From positions 62,001-126,000 of the forward strand of contig VGZC01000006.1 in the NCBI GenBank assembly GCA_016872725.1: a DNA stretch of 64,000 nt, written 5' to 3'. A model generated the notes under the pieces. That model saw only the letters and a list, made by a program, of their open reading frames with translations. It was not told the DNA's origin and made no database searches. Shown here piece by piece: positions 8,744-18,047 of the stretch. This stretch comes from Planctomycetota bacterium (lineage in GTDB: Bacteria; Planctomycetota; Planctomycetia; Pirellulales; Pirellulaceae). Position numbers and translations under genes: made by a program. Numbering within the stretch: position 1 is the first letter of the stretch; each line of letters opens with the position of its first letter.

Positions 8744-8994
8744 CCCGAACTTGACTCGGTCATCGCGCGCGGGACGGGCGGGCGAATCGTAGAACGATGG
8801 CCCAGCACGACTTCGGGCCTCGAACGGTCTCCAAGATTTTTTTTCAAGATCGTCGTTTCGACCGGTTCGAGAGCTCGCCGCCGACCGGTTCCTCGACGTG
8901 CCGGAATTGGGCCCTGCGATTGCGACGTGCCCTAAACCATTTTCTGACAATATATTACGGCGTCTCAAGTCGTGCTCGCGTTCCCGTTCTGGGG
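8744..8994. other. Intergenic region upstream of mraZ
   Basis: No gene seen. It contains a run of eight T (around 8837-8844) in an AAGATTTTTTTTCAAGATC context, an AT-rich patch near 8945-8957 and a small hairpin CGTGCTCG/CGAGCACG (8971-9003) that runs into the hexamer array. Confidence 0.6.
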
Positions 8995-9186
<192 letters not shown>

Positions 9187-9229
9187 TAGGGCGGCGGCGG
9201 GGTTCGCGGCGCGACAGGGGAGGCGCGAA

Positions 9230-10381
9230 TCAGGTGAGCGACGGAGGCCGTTCGCGGCGCGCGAGTCGGGAATAGAGTTCGGCGTGACGAGCGACCATGG
9301 CCGCGGCGCTGAACGAAGCGGCGGCTCGCCGCTGATTGGATTGCCCGAGTCGCGTGCGGGTAGCGGGATCGGTCGCGATCGATTCGAGTCGTTCGAGCCA
9401 TCGTTCGGTTTGACCGAAGGCGATCGTCTGTTCGTCGGCGAGCGGACCGAGCGCTTCGCCGACGCCCTCGGCGTCGGTCGCCAGGACGGGGATTCCGGCC
9501 GCCATCGCTTCGAGCACGGCGTTCGGCATTCCTTCCCAGCGCGAGGGTACGACGAGCAGGTCCGCGCGGCGCAGCAGCGCGGGCACATCGGCGCGCCAGC
9601 CCAAGTGGTGCACACGTTCCGCCGAGTGCGACGCGTTCCACGCGCGGCGCGCGGCGTCGCCTTGCGGCGTGGGGTCGCCGACCAACACGAGATGGTGGTG
9701 GGTGAGCCGTTCGAGCATAGCGCGGGACATCGCGCGCAACCAATCGATACCTTTTTGATGATCGTATCGGCCGACGTACAAGAGGATCGGCGTGTTGGGC
9801 GGGATGCCTTCGCGGGCAAGATCGGCCGGGGGCGTCCGCACGATCGACTCGACGTCCACGCCGTTGGGGATCACGATCGCCTGATCCGCGCGGCAGGTTC
9901 GGTTCCGAACGAGTGCGTCGCGCACTCGGCCGCTCACGCACACCACGGCTCGCGCTCCGCGCGCGGCCCATTGTTCGCCCCGCGCCCGCGCGCGGCGCGG
10001 ATCGGCGACGCGAACGCCGAGCACGCGGGGAGCGCCGACCGGCGCGGCGGCCGCCGCCATGACATTGGCGTGGAACAGAAAGGACTGGACGATCTCGGGG
10101 GAGTGCGACGCGAGCGCGCGCCTGAGCCGAAGGAACGCGCGTGGCGCGTGCCAAATCGAATGGGCGTCCAGGAACGTCGTCGGCACGTTCGCGGCGCCGA
10201 GTTCCCCGACAAGTCGCGAATCACCGACGGGAGGTCCCGCGAGTGCGATCACGGACGGAGCGAACGCGGATCGATCGAGCCCGGCGGCGATCCGGACGAG
10301 GTTGCGTTCGGCGCCGCCGAATTCGAGTTCGGTGATGACAAACGCGATTCGAATCGGAGCGTCGGAATTCGATTCGGACAT
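9230..10381 (-). CDS. GT4-family glycosyltransferase
   Basis: Encodes 383 residues with the GT-B fold. The N-terminal half begins IRIAFVITELEFGGAERNL, the acceptor-side motif of group 1 glycosyltransferases. The C-terminal half contains the donor-binding region: ILLYVGRYDHQKGIDWL, then DLLVVPSRWEGMPNAVLEAMAAGIPVLATDAEG, where the E-x7-E pattern contacts the nucleotide sugar. It has no signal peptide or membrane span, so it acts in the cytoplasm or peripherally at the membrane, probably on a surface polysaccharide or glycolipid. Sugar and acceptor are unknown. The gene is divergent from queA with about 80 bp between them. It is not part of a visible polysaccharide cluster. A tandem hexamer array begins 44 bp after its stop. 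Confidence 0.85.
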   Translation of the reverse strand: MSESNSDAPIRIAFVITELEFGGAERNLVRIAAGLDRSAFAPSVIALAGPPVGDSRLVGELGAANVPTTFLDAHSIWHAPRAFLRLRRALASHSPEIVQSFLFHANVMAAAAAPVGAPRVLGVRVADPRRARARGEQWAARGARAVVCVSGRVRDALVRNRTCRADQAIVIPNGVDVESIVRTPPADLAREGIPPNTPILLYVGRYDHQKGIDWLRAMSRAMLERLTHHHLVLVGDPTPQGDAARRAWNASHSAERVHHLGWRADVPALLRRADLLVVPSRWEGMPNAVLEAMAAGIPVLATDAEGVGEALGPLADEQTIAFGQTERWLERLESIATDPATRTRLGQSNQRRAAASFSAAAMVARHAELYSRLARRERPPSLT

Positions 10382-10463
10382 CGGTGGGCGAACCTACTGA
10401 TGCGAGCGGGGCGAGTCGCCTATAGTCATAGTCTAGCCCAACCGGCCTCGATCAGGAGCGCGC

Positions 10464-11510
10464 ATGAACGAAAGGAAAGACTACGATTACGACCTGCCCC
10501 GCGACTTGATCGCCCAGCAGCCCCTTCGCAACCGGACCGACGCGCGGCTCTTGGTCGTCGACCGGTCGGCGGGGCGCATCGAGGACGCCCACGTGCGGGA
10601 TTTGCCCGACCTGTTGAGGCCCGCCGATTGCCTCGTGCTCAACGATACGCGCGTCATCCCCGCGCGGCTCGTCGGCGTTCGCGAACGGACGGGCGGACGG
10701 TGGGAAGGCTTGTTCCTGGACGCGGACGAGCATGGCCTGTGGCGCTTGCTCGGCAAGACGCGAGGCAAGCTGGTTGCGGGCGAGTCGATCAGGCTGCGCG
10801 ATCGGGCGGGCGAGCCCGCGCTGCGGCTTGGAATGGTCGCCGCGCTCGGAGGCGGTGAATGGGTGGCCGCTCCCGAAGACGAGGGCGACGCATTGGAGTG
10901 GGTCGAACGGGTGGGGCACGTGCCCTTGCCGCCCTATATCCGAGGCGGAAAGATGACCGACGAGGACATCGTCCGGTATCAGACGGTATACGCGGAACGG
11001 CGCGGCGCGGTTGCCGCGCCGACGGCCGGCCTGCATTTCACGCGCGAACTGCTCACGCGGCTCGAAGCCCGCCGGATCGCGACCGCCCGCGTGACATTGC
11101 ATGTGGGAGTCGGCACGTTTCGGACGATCGCGACCGAACGGCTCGACGACCACGTCATGCACGCCGAGTGGGGCGAATTGGGCTCGGAGGCGATTCGCAT
11201 CATGACCGACGCAAGGCAGCGGGGCGGGCGCGTGATCGCCGTGGGAACGACCGTCGTCCGCGTCCTGGAAACGGCGGCCGAGGGCGGGAGACCGGCGCCG
11301 TGGTCGGGACGAACCGACCTGTTCATTCGGCCTCCATATCGATTCCGCGCGGTCGAGGGCCTGATGACGAACTTCCACCTCCCCCAAAGCACGTTGCTCG
11401 TGCTCGTCCGAACGTTCGGCGGCGACGCGCTGATCCGCGGGGCCTATGCGCACGCGATCGCCGACCGTTATCGGTTCTTCAGCTACGGCGATGCGATGAT
11501 CATCGTCTGA
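10464..11510 (+). CDS. queA: S-adenosylmethionine:tRNA ribosyltransferase-isomerase QueA
   Basis: Encodes 348 residues, the normal length for QueA. It transfers and isomerises the ribosyl moiety of SAM onto 7-aminomethyl-7-deazaguanine in tRNA, giving epoxyqueuosine. Family motifs are clear: YDLPRDLIAQQPLRNRTDARLL near the N-terminus, VLNDTRVIPARLVG, PTAGLHFT and the C-terminal MTNFHLPQSTLLVLV and YRFFSYGDAMII. The ATG at 10464 follows a GGAGCGCGC stretch. A TATAGT hexamer at 10421 may be the -10 element. No other queuosine gene (tgt, queG) is in the window. The next gene begins about 150 bp downstream in the same direction. Confidence 0.96.
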   Translation: MNERKDYDYDLPRDLIAQQPLRNRTDARLLVVDRSAGRIEDAHVRDLPDLLRPADCLVLNDTRVIPARLVGVRERTGGRWEGLFLDADEHGLWRLLGKTRGKLVAGESIRLRDRAGEPALRLGMVAALGGGEWVAAPEDEGDALEWVERVGHVPLPPYIRGGKMTDEDIVRYQTVYAERRGAVAAPTAGLHFTRELLTRLEARRIATARVTLHVGVGTFRTIATERLDDHVMHAEWGELGSEAIRIMTDARQRGGRVIAVGTTVVRVLETAAEGGRPAPWSGRTDLFIRPPYRFRAVEGLMTNFHLPQSTLLVLVRTFGGDALIRGAYAHAIADRYRFFSYGDAMIIV

Positions 11511-11662
11511 CTCGATCTCGAACGCGCGGCATGGCGCGGCGATCGTCCGGATCGCGGGAACGGGCCACTCGCCGCGCGGGCGCGGCGCCCTTATACTTCG
11601 TTCACAACGCGCCGCGACCGACGGGCGGCGCGGGAATCGCCGATCGTCCGACCGGATGGGAG

Positions 11663-12319
11663 ATGCTTCGCGTGGAGAATGAGCATGTGCTGGTGGTTCC
11701 GACGAGCGCGTTCCGGGACGTCGGCTATTTCCAGGGGTTTTGCCCCGATGCTCGGCCCTATCTGGACCGGTTGCTTCGCCCCGAATTGATGAGCTACCGG
11801 CCTCGATCGGCCATGGAAAAGGACCCGTCGTTCAAACAGCTCATCCCCTACGTCATCTTCCGATATCGGGACGGGGAGGACGGCGTTCAAGTCTTCTGTT
11901 ACACGCGGGGGAGCGGGCAAGGCGAGGCTCGGCTGCACGCGAAACGCAGCATCGGAATCGGCGGCCATATTTCGGCCGAGGACGCGCGTCAGGTCGGACA
12001 CGCCGACGTTTACATCGAGGGCATGCGGCGCGAGATCGACGAGGAGCTGATCATCGCGACGAAGTACGACGACGCCTGCGTGGGTCTGATCAACGACGAT
12101 GCGACGGAGGTCGGGACGGTCCATCTGGGAATCGTGCATGTGTGCGACGTCGAGTCGCCCGCGGTGGCGGCGCGCGAAGCCGATATCGCGGGCGCGGGTT
12201 TCGTGCCCGTGTCGATGCTGCTGAACCGGCGCGATGCGTTCGAGAGCTGGTCGCGAATCTGCCTCGAAGCTCTGTTCGAACACGGGGGCGAGCCGCATGC
12301 GTGCGCCCGTCTACCTTGA
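11663..12319 (+). CDS. Nudix-like hydrolase with an expanded Nudix box
   Basis: Encodes 218 residues from the ATG at 11663; the frame is open upstream, but that part overlaps queA out of frame and has no family similarity. The core reads KQLIPYVIFRY, then RLHAKRSIGIGGHIS and, after a longer loop than usual, MRREIDEELII. The REIDEE segment matches the metal-binding REUxEE half of the Nudix box, whereas the classical G-x5-E-x7 spacing in front is replaced by a longer acidic stretch. It likely hydrolyses a nucleoside-diphosphate-linked compound, but the substrate is unknown. The stop lies 23 bp inside the cysteine desulfurase gene, so translation is probably coupled. TATACT at 11592 is a possible -10. 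Confidence 0.7.
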   Translation: MLRVENEHVLVVPTSAFRDVGYFQGFCPDARPYLDRLLRPELMSYRPRSAMEKDPSFKQLIPYVIFRYRDGEDGVQVFCYTRGSGQGEARLHAKRSIGIGGHISAEDARQVGHADVYIEGMRREIDEELIIATKYDDACVGLINDDATEVGTVHLGIVHVCDVESPAVAAREADIAGAGFVPVSMLLNRRDAFESWSRICLEALFEHGGEPHACARLP

Positions 12320-13484
12320 CAACCACGCGACGACGCGCGTCGATCCCCGCGTCGTCGACGCGATGGTGCCCTGCTTCGTCGACCTGTTCGGGAATCCCGG
12401 AAGCACGAGCCACCGGTTCGGCCATGCCGCGAAACGGGCCGTGGATGAATCACGGGCCCGGATCGCGGCCGTGATCGGCGCTTCCGACCGCGAGATCGTC
12501 TTTACCAGCGGCGCGACGGAAAGCAACAACCTGGCCATCCGAGGCGTCGCCGAACGGTCGCGAGCCGCCGATCGGCATCTCATCAGCATCGCCACCGAAC
12601 ACAAGTCGGTCCTGGATCCGCTTCGCCGACTCGCCCGCAAGGGATGCTCGATCACGATCCTCCCCGTCGCGCGGGGCGACGATCGAACGGGCCGAATCGA
12701 ACCCGAACGGATCGCCGAGTCGATAGGGAACGAAACACGGCTCGTTTCCGTGATGCTCGCGAACAACGAGATCGGTACGATCCAGCCGATACGGGAGATC
12801 GGGCGGATTTGCCGCGAACGGGGCGTCCTGTTGCACTGCGACGCGACGCAGGCGGTGGGCAAGCTGGCCGTTCGCGTCGACGAACTCGATGTGGATTTGA
12901 TGAGCTTCACCGCGCACAAGATCTATGGCCCGAAAGGGGTCGGCGCTTTGTACGTTCGGCGCGCCGAGGGCCGAGTCCGGCTCGAACCGCAAATCGACGG
13001 CGGCGGCCAGGAGGGCGGCCTGCGGAGCGGCACGCTCAACGTGCCCGGCATCGTCGGTTTCGCGAAGGCGATCGACCTGTGCGAAGAAGAGCGCGCCCAC
13101 GAGGCGCCCCGGCTCGCCGCGCTGCGCGACACGCTCTATGACCGGCTTGTCCGCGAAATCCCCGGAGTCTCGCTCAACGGCCCCCCGCTCGACCAGGCCG
13201 ATCGGCGGCTCGCCGGAAACCTGAGCTGCTCATTTGCGGGAGTCGACGGCGAAGCCCTGATGATCGCGATGGGCGATCTGGCCGTGTCGAGCGGCAGCGC
13301 ATGCACGTCGGCCAATCCCGAGCCGAGCCACGTGCTCCGGGCGCTCGGGCTGGACGACGATCTCGTCCGGGCCAGCCTGCGATTCGGGATCGGCCGGTTC
13401 AACACGTTGGAGGAAATCGATTTCGCCGCGCGGACGATCCGCGACGCCGTTATCCGGCTTCGCGGCCTGCGGGATTCCTCCTGA
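12297..13484 (+). CDS. iscS: Cysteine desulfurase (IscS/NifS class I)
   Basis: Encodes 395 residues. It removes sulfur from cysteine as a protein persulfide for Fe-S clusters and thio-cofactors. It begins in the family manner with VYLDNHATTRVDP. The PLP-binding lysine is Lys208 in SFTAHKIYGPKG, and the catalytic cysteine is Cys336 in SSGSACTSANPEPSHVL, with the extended loop of class I enzymes rather than the SufS type. The ATG at 12297 overlaps the end of the Nudix-like gene. An A-type carrier follows 97 bp downstream, which supports a role in Fe-S assembly. No iscU, hscAB or fdx is nearby, so the scaffold must be elsewhere. Confidence 0.93.
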   Translation: MRAPVYLDNHATTRVDPRVVDAMVPCFVDLFGNPGSTSHRFGHAAKRAVDESRARIAAVIGASDREIVFTSGATESNNLAIRGVAERSRAADRHLISIATEHKSVLDPLRRLARKGCSITILPVARGDDRTGRIEPERIAESIGNETRLVSVMLANNEIGTIQPIREIGRICRERGVLLHCDATQAVGKLAVRVDELDVDLMSFTAHKIYGPKGVGALYVRRAEGRVRLEPQIDGGGQEGGLRSGTLNVPGIVGFAKAIDLCEEERAHEAPRLAALRDTLYDRLVREIPGVSLNGPPLDQADRRLAGNLSCSFAGVDGEALMIAMGDLAVSSGSACTSANPEPSHVLRALGLDDDLVRASLRFGIGRFNTLEEIDFAARTIRDAVIRLRGLRDSS

Positions 13485-13581
13485 GCACCGGGCTCATCGG
13501 GAGTCCACCGGGCTGGACGCGCGCCCCGATGGGGAAATAAGCTAGATAGGTCGTCCGACACGAATCTGTGAGGAAGCCGTC

Positions 13582-13902
13582 ATGTCCATCATGTTGACCG
13601 AAAAAGCCGCCGGCGAAGTCAAGCGGGTGATCGAGAGCCAGCAGTTCAACGAACCGATGTTCCTCCGGGTGGGGATCACCGCCGGAGGATGCAGTGGGTT
13701 CAACTACTCGCTCCAGTTCGAGAAGAGCTACGACGAACTCAATGACTCCCGATTCGAACAGTTCGGAGTGCAAGTCGTCGTGGACAAGAGAAGCGAACTC
13801 TACCTCGACGGCACGACCGTCGACTACTACGAATCGGTGGAACGGAGGGGGTTCACGTTTTCGAACCCCAATGCGATCAAGTCCTGCGGATGCGGACATT
13901 GA
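13582..13902 (+). CDS. A-type iron-sulfur carrier (IscA/ErpA family)
   Basis: Encodes 106 residues. A-type carriers pass Fe-S clusters from the scaffold to target enzymes. All three ligand cysteines are present: Cys37 in ITAGGCSGFNY, and Cys102 and Cys104 in SCGCGH at the C-terminus. Starts MSIMLTEKAAGEVKRV, typical for HesB/IscA/ErpA. The ATG follows GAGGAAGCC. It sits directly after the cysteine desulfurase in the same direction. IscA, ErpA and SufA cannot be told apart from this sequence alone, so no symbol is assigned. Confidence 0.92.
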   Translation: MSIMLTEKAAGEVKRVIESQQFNEPMFLRVGITAGGCSGFNYSLQFEKSYDELNDSRFEQFGVQVVVDKRSELYLDGTTVDYYESVERRGFTFSNPNAIKSCGCGH

Positions 13903-13952
13903 GCCCAAGCGTATCGTGCGGCCCCTGAGCGCACGGTTGGAGGGTCCGGCGA

Positions 13953-15296
13953 TTGGCCGATGCAATCAAACGGGATGGAGGCTGTCCGCAAGGGCCCGGC
14001 GCCCCTGGGTGCGGCGATCCCGCGCTCGGCCCGGGCGCGCCGCGTGATCGAGGGCCGAAGATCCATATCATCGGGATCGGCGATGATGGGATCGAGGGTC
14101 TGACGGGCCGGGCGCGGCAGATTTTGGCCGAGGCGGACGTGATCCTGGGGTCGGACCGACTGCTTCGATCGGCCGATCCGTTTCGCGGCGAGAAAATCGA
14201 ACTTCCGAACGACCTGGAAACGGCCGTCGGCCGCTTGGCCGTCTTGGGCGATCGACGCGCCGTGCTCATCGCGTACGGCGATCCGATGTTCTACGGCACA
14301 GCGCGCTACGTGTGCGATCGGATCGGCGCCGACCGATTCGAAGTCGTTCCGCACGTGAGCAGCATGCAGCTTGCGTTCGCTCGAATCAAGGAAAGCTGGG
14401 ATGACGCCTATCTGGCGAATCTCGCGACGCAGGACATCGAGCGTGTGATCGAACGGATACGCGTGGCGGACAAGGTCGGCCTATTCACGAGCGAGGCGAT
14501 CGATCCAAGCCGGTTGGCGGAGATCCTCCTGGCCTCGCGCGTCGACTTCTTTCGCGCGTACGTGTGCGAGAATCTCGGATCGCCCGACGAGCGCGTGACG
14601 CAGTGCGACGTCGGCGAGTTGGTGGGACAGCATTTCGCGCCGCTCAATGTGCTCATCCTGGTCCGCAAACCGCGGGACCCGGGACATCCCGCGTCGCGCG
14701 CCGCGCATCGACTGTTCGGCAATCCCGACGAGCTGTTCCTTCAGGCGCTGCCGAAGCGGGGTTTGTTGACCCCGTCCGAAGTCCGCGCGATCGCCCTTGC
14801 GCAGCTCGACCTGACGCCCCGTTCGATCGTTTGGGATGTGGGCGCGGGGAGCGGATCGGTGGCGATCGAAGCGGCCCGCATCGCCGAGCGGGGCATGGTG
14901 TACGCGATCGAGATGGACCCGTCGGATCACCAGTTGATTTGCGGCAACATGGAACGGTTCGGCGTCGCCAATGTGCGGCCCATTCTCGGCGAAGCGCCCG
15001 ACGCATGGCGCGACCTTCCCGATCCCGACGCGGTTTTCGTGGGCGGATCGGGACGCCAGGTCGATCGCATGGTCGAACTCGCCTTCGAGCGACTGCGTCC
15101 GGGCGGCCGTTTGATGGGCACCGTATCGACGATCGAGAACCTCGCCGCCGTGCGCGAGTCGCTCGAACGGCTCGCGGGCGAAGTTTCCGTTTGGATGATC
15201 CAGATCGCGCGGGGCAACTATCAGATGGATCGGATGGCCTTCACGTCGCTCAATCCCGTCTTCCTGATCGGCGCGGGGAAGCGGGCCGCCGGTTGA
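13953..15296 (+). CDS. Fused precorrin/cobalt-precorrin methyltransferase-decarboxylase (CbiE-CbiT / CobL type)
   Basis: Encodes 447 residues. Residues about 35-235 are a CbiE-type tetrapyrrole methylase (KIHIIGIGDDGIEGL, then IAYGDPMFYG and FEVVPHVSSMQLAFARI). Residues about 255-440 are a CbiT-type SAM methyltransferase (VWDVGAGSGSVAIEAARIA, with acidic YAIEMDP). Together they methylate C5 and C15 and decarboxylate the acetate at C12 of the corrin ring in cobalamin synthesis. The start is a TTG preceded by GGAGG; no ATG or GTG fits better. No other cobalamin gene is visible, but a NicO-like nickel/cobalt transporter lies two genes downstream. No cobalamin riboswitch was recognised upstream. 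Confidence 0.92.
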   Translation: MADAIKRDGGCPQGPGAPGCGDPALGPGAPRDRGPKIHIIGIGDDGIEGLTGRARQILAEADVILGSDRLLRSADPFRGEKIELPNDLETAVGRLAVLGDRRAVLIAYGDPMFYGTARYVCDRIGADRFEVVPHVSSMQLAFARIKESWDDAYLANLATQDIERVIERIRVADKVGLFTSEAIDPSRLAEILLASRVDFFRAYVCENLGSPDERVTQCDVGELVGQHFAPLNVLILVRKPRDPGHPASRAAHRLFGNPDELFLQALPKRGLLTPSEVRAIALAQLDLTPRSIVWDVGAGSGSVAIEAARIAERGMVYAIEMDPSDHQLICGNMERFGVANVRPILGEAPDAWRDLPDPDAVFVGGSGRQVDRMVELAFERLRPGGRLMGTVSTIENLAAVRESLERLAGEVSVWMIQIARGNYQMDRMAFTSLNPVFLIGAGKRAAG

Positions 15297-15392
15297 TGCG
15301 CATGGCGGGAGATCCGGGCGCGGCGGCACGATGCGCGTGGCCGTCCGGTCGCGTCTTCGGGGTATGCGTGTTCGGAGAATCGAGGAGCGTTC

Positions 15393-16127
15393 ATGACGCA
15401 CGAACCGGAGGCGGGCACGCTCGATGTGATCGCCGTCGGCGCGCATCCGGACGACGTCGAAATCGCATGCGGTGGCACGCTGGCCCAACTCGCCAAGCAA
15501 GGCTATTCGGTCGGGATCGTCGACCTCACCGACGGCGAGCCGACGCCCTTTTCGCCCGGCCCCGAGGCTCGGTTGGCCGAGGCGCGCCGCGCGGCCGACG
15601 TACTCGGCGTCCGCCACCGCGTCACGCTGCCCTTCCCGAATCGGCGTCTGTTCGATGGGTTTGAACCGCGCGTCGAGCTCGCGAAGGTCTTTCGCCGCCA
15701 TCGGCCGAAGGTGGTGATCGGTTTCGGAGATAAGACACCGCTGGCGTCGCCCGACCATTGGCAGGCGATGCAAATCACCGATGCGGCCGTATTCTATTCC
15801 CGACTCACAAAATGGGACGCGGTCTTCGAGGGCTTGCCCGCGCACGCGATCGCCGTCCAACTGTATTTCCGCTTGGCGTTCGAACCGTCTTCGGGTACGG
15901 GGTTCCCGAGCCAGTTCACGGTCGACATCAGCGAAACGCTCGAACAGAAGCTGGCGGCGATCCGCTGTTACGAGACCCAGTTTCCGTCCTCGAAGTCGCA
16001 CGTCTTCGATCGGGTGCGCGGAGCCGCGCTGCTCGCCGGCGCGGCGTCGGGGTTTGTCGCGGGCGAGCCGTTCGCGGCCACTCGGCCGCTGGGCACGACG
16101 CGCATGATGGACTTCCTCTTCCCGTGA
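15393..16127 (+). CDS. PIG-L (LmbE-like) deacetylase, BshB1-like
   Basis: Encodes 244 residues. The zinc-binding motif [12 protein letters not shown] lies at about residues 16-27, and the third ligand region is in [16 protein letters not shown]. Strong similarity in layout to BshB1, the deacetylase of GlcNAc-malate in bacillithiol synthesis: DLTDGEPTP, then [10 protein letters not shown], and a C-terminal [25 protein letters not shown]. Bacillithiol genes bshA and bshC are not in the window (the GT4 enzyme at 9.2 kb is not close enough in context to be called BshA), so the precise substrate stays open. It starts about 95 bp after the cobalamin gene and precedes the transporter. Confidence 0.85.
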   Translation: MTHEPEAGTLDVIAVGAHPDDVEIACGGTLAQLAKQGYSVGIVDLTDGEPTPFSPGPEARLAEARRAADVLGVRHRVTLPFPNRRLFDGFEPRVELAKVFRRHRPKVVIGFGDKTPLASPDHWQAMQITDAAVFYSRLTKWDAVFEGLPAHAIAVQLYFRLAFEPSSGTGFPSQFTVDISETLEQKLAAIRCYETQFPSSKSHVFDRVRGAALLAGAASGFVAGEPFAATRPLGTTRMMDFLFP

Positions 16128-16236
16128 ATCCGTGTGGACGAACGGGACGATCCCCGCTACGCTTACGGCTCGATCGCGGCGGTCGACCGCCGCCGGATCC
16201 GGTTGGTTCGTTCCGTCAACCCGAATGGAAGCATCG

Positions 16237-16959
16237 ATGGGGTTCTCCGCCGATGTTGGTTTGCTGAGTCTCTCCGCGGTTTCGATCGCGTTCTTCCATA
16301 CGATGCTCGGCCCCGACCACTACGTTCCGTTCGTGGCCATGGCGCACGTGGGCAAATGGTCGATGCGCAAGACGATTCTGGTGACTTTGCTGTGCGGATT
16401 CGGTCACGTCGGCAGCTCGGTCGCGCTGGGACTCGTCGGCGTCGCGGCGGGAATCCTGGTCATGCGGCTCGAAACACTGGAAGCCGCACGGGGCGATCTT
16501 GCGGGATGGGCTCTGCTCGGTTTTGGAGTCGCGTATGCCGCCTGGGGCGTCTGCCTCGCCGTGACCCACCGATCGCACGGCCATTCGCACGCGCATGCGC
16601 ATTCCTCGGCGGACCGCGGCGAGGTTGCCGCGATCCGCGCGATCGACCATCGTCCCGAACCATCCGAGCGGGAGCTTGGCCGAATGACGCCATGGATCCT
16701 CGCCGTGGTCTTCATCCTCGGACCTTGTGAACCACTCATCCCCTTGCTGATGTATCCCGCCGCCCGCGCGAACCTGTGGGCCGTCGGTTGGATTTCCGCC
16801 GTGTTCGGTTTTGTCACCCTGCTGACCATGACGTCGATCGTCGTTCTGATGAAATTCGGAGTCCAGCTCGCGCGCGTCGAACGACTGCATCCCTACGGTC
16901 ACGCGCTCGCCGGATTCGCCGTCCTGGCGAGCGGCCTTGCGATCAAGCTGGGCCTCTGA
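16237..16959 (+). CDS. NicO-like nickel/cobalt transporter
   Basis: Encodes 240 residues with about six membrane spans. The first span carries HTMLGPDH (His21 to His28), the H-x4-D-H signature of nickel/cobalt transporters. The loop after span three is His-rich (HRSHGHSHAHAH), a plausible metal-binding site. A later span has VVFILGPCEPLIPLLMYP, a proline-cysteine pattern typical of NicO/UreH-like proteins. The start at MGFSAD is chosen because it is preceded by GGAAG; an in-frame ATG 12 bp earlier is the alternative. Lying two genes after the cobalamin methyltransferase, cobalt is the likelier ion, but export of nickel or cobalt is equally possible from the sequence. Confidence 0.78.
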   Translation: MGFSADVGLLSLSAVSIAFFHTMLGPDHYVPFVAMAHVGKWSMRKTILVTLLCGFGHVGSSVALGLVGVAAGILVMRLETLEAARGDLAGWALLGFGVAYAAWGVCLAVTHRSHGHSHAHAHSSADRGEVAAIRAIDHRPEPSERELGRMTPWILAVVFILGPCEPLIPLLMYPAARANLWAVGWISAVFGFVTLLTMTSIVVLMKFGVQLARVERLHPYGHALAGFAVLASGLAIKLGL

Positions 16960-17144
16960 CGGGATCCGCCCGATCGCGCGGAATCGGCTGCGCAATCGGA
17001 ACATGGCGACATCGGTTGGGTTTACCAGATAGGTTGCACGAACGGGCGCTCGGGACGATTGCCGTCATCGATGCGGATCCAGCATCACGCGCCGCGCGGC
17101 GCAAGCCGTTTTCCTGAGCCTCGATACATAGGGGAGAACAGCGC

Positions 17145-17843
17145 ATGTCCGTACGATCGAGTCTTCACATCGTCGCGAGTCTGGTTACCGTGTTGGGATT
17201 GGCCGGTTCGGTCGGGGCGGACGAACCGGAGGCCCGAGGCCCCCGTCGTCCCGATCCGGTGCGAGCCATGCGAGGCACCCCGGAATCGCGGCCTCGACCT
17301 GAATCGCCTCAACCCCGGATGGAAATCCTCGAACGAATGGATCAACTCGACCGAAAGCTCAACGAAGTGTTGGAACGACTCGAACGGCTCACCGACATGG
17401 CCCGTGCCGCCCATCGTGACGATGACGCGGACGACGACAACGATCGCGAGCGCCGCGGCGATGCTCGGATGGCCCGTGGGGGAACAAGGCCCCATCCAAG
17501 ACCGCAGGGTGGGCCGCACCGCGCCGCAGGCCTCAGCCCTGGATCAAGGCCCTTTACCGGCCCCGCCATGCGATTCCCGCCGGCACCAATGGGAACAATG
17601 GGAGGTGCGTTTGGCGCCCCTGGGCCCTTTGGCATGGGCATTCCTGCCCTTCCACCGGGACGTGGACCCGAGGGACGTGGACCCGAGGGACGTGGACCTG
17701 AGGGACGTGGACCTGAGGGACGTGGACCCGAGGGACGTGGACCCGAGGGACGTGGACCCGAGGGACGTGGACCTGAGGGACGTGGACCTGAGGGACGTGG
17801 ACCTGAGGGACGTGGACCTGAGGGACGTGGACCCGGACGTTGA
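17145..17843 (+). CDS. Secreted coiled-coil protein with 11 GRGPE repeats
   Basis: Encodes 232 residues. A signal peptide (residues 1-25, cleavage near GSVGADEP) precedes a Pro/Arg-rich stretch, then a short coiled coil (about residues 58-85, MEILERMDQLDRKLNEVLER) and an acidic DDDADDDN patch. A Gly/Pro/Met-rich segment follows, then eleven perfect five-residue GRGPE units and a final GRGPGR. The start has a GGGGAGAAC ribosome-binding site. No known domain. The highly charged, disordered tail suggests a cell-surface or matrix-associated protein, but function is unknown. The repeat DNA is a 15-bp tandem array, annotated separately. Confidence 0.6.
   Translation: MSVRSSLHIVASLVTVLGLAGSVGADEPEARGPRRPDPVRAMRGTPESRPRPESPQPRMEILERMDQLDRKLNEVLERLERLTDMARAAHRDDDADDDNDRERRGDARMARGGTRPHPRPQGGPHRAAGLSPGSRPFTGPAMRFPPAPMGTMGGAFGAPGPFGMGIPALPPGRGPEGRGPEGRGPEGRGPEGRGPEGRGPEGRGPEGRGPEGRGPEGRGPEGRGPEGRGPGR
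17658..17836 (+). repeat. 15-bp tandem array GGACGTGGACC(C/T)GAG, 11 copies plus a partial
   Basis: Eleven 15-bp units differ only in a silent C/T at one position, in blocks (two C, two T, three C, four T). Almost identical copies point to recent expansion or gene-conversion-like homogenisation. The array encodes the GRGPE tail of the secreted protein. Confidence 0.95.
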
Positions 17844-18047
17844 GCAGACACGTGCGCCGTTGGATTGAGGAAATCGCGGCTTCGATGGACGGCCGAGCTC
17901 TTGATTTGATCGGGGAGCTTCCCGATTCGAGCTCATTCGCTCGCGACGCTTGCCACTCTGGCACGCAACGGGGTATAACCCTTCCAGGGTACGTAAGGTG
18001 TTGCGCGATGTGGATGGATGCCGTCCCATCGAGCCGAGGTCGGGACG

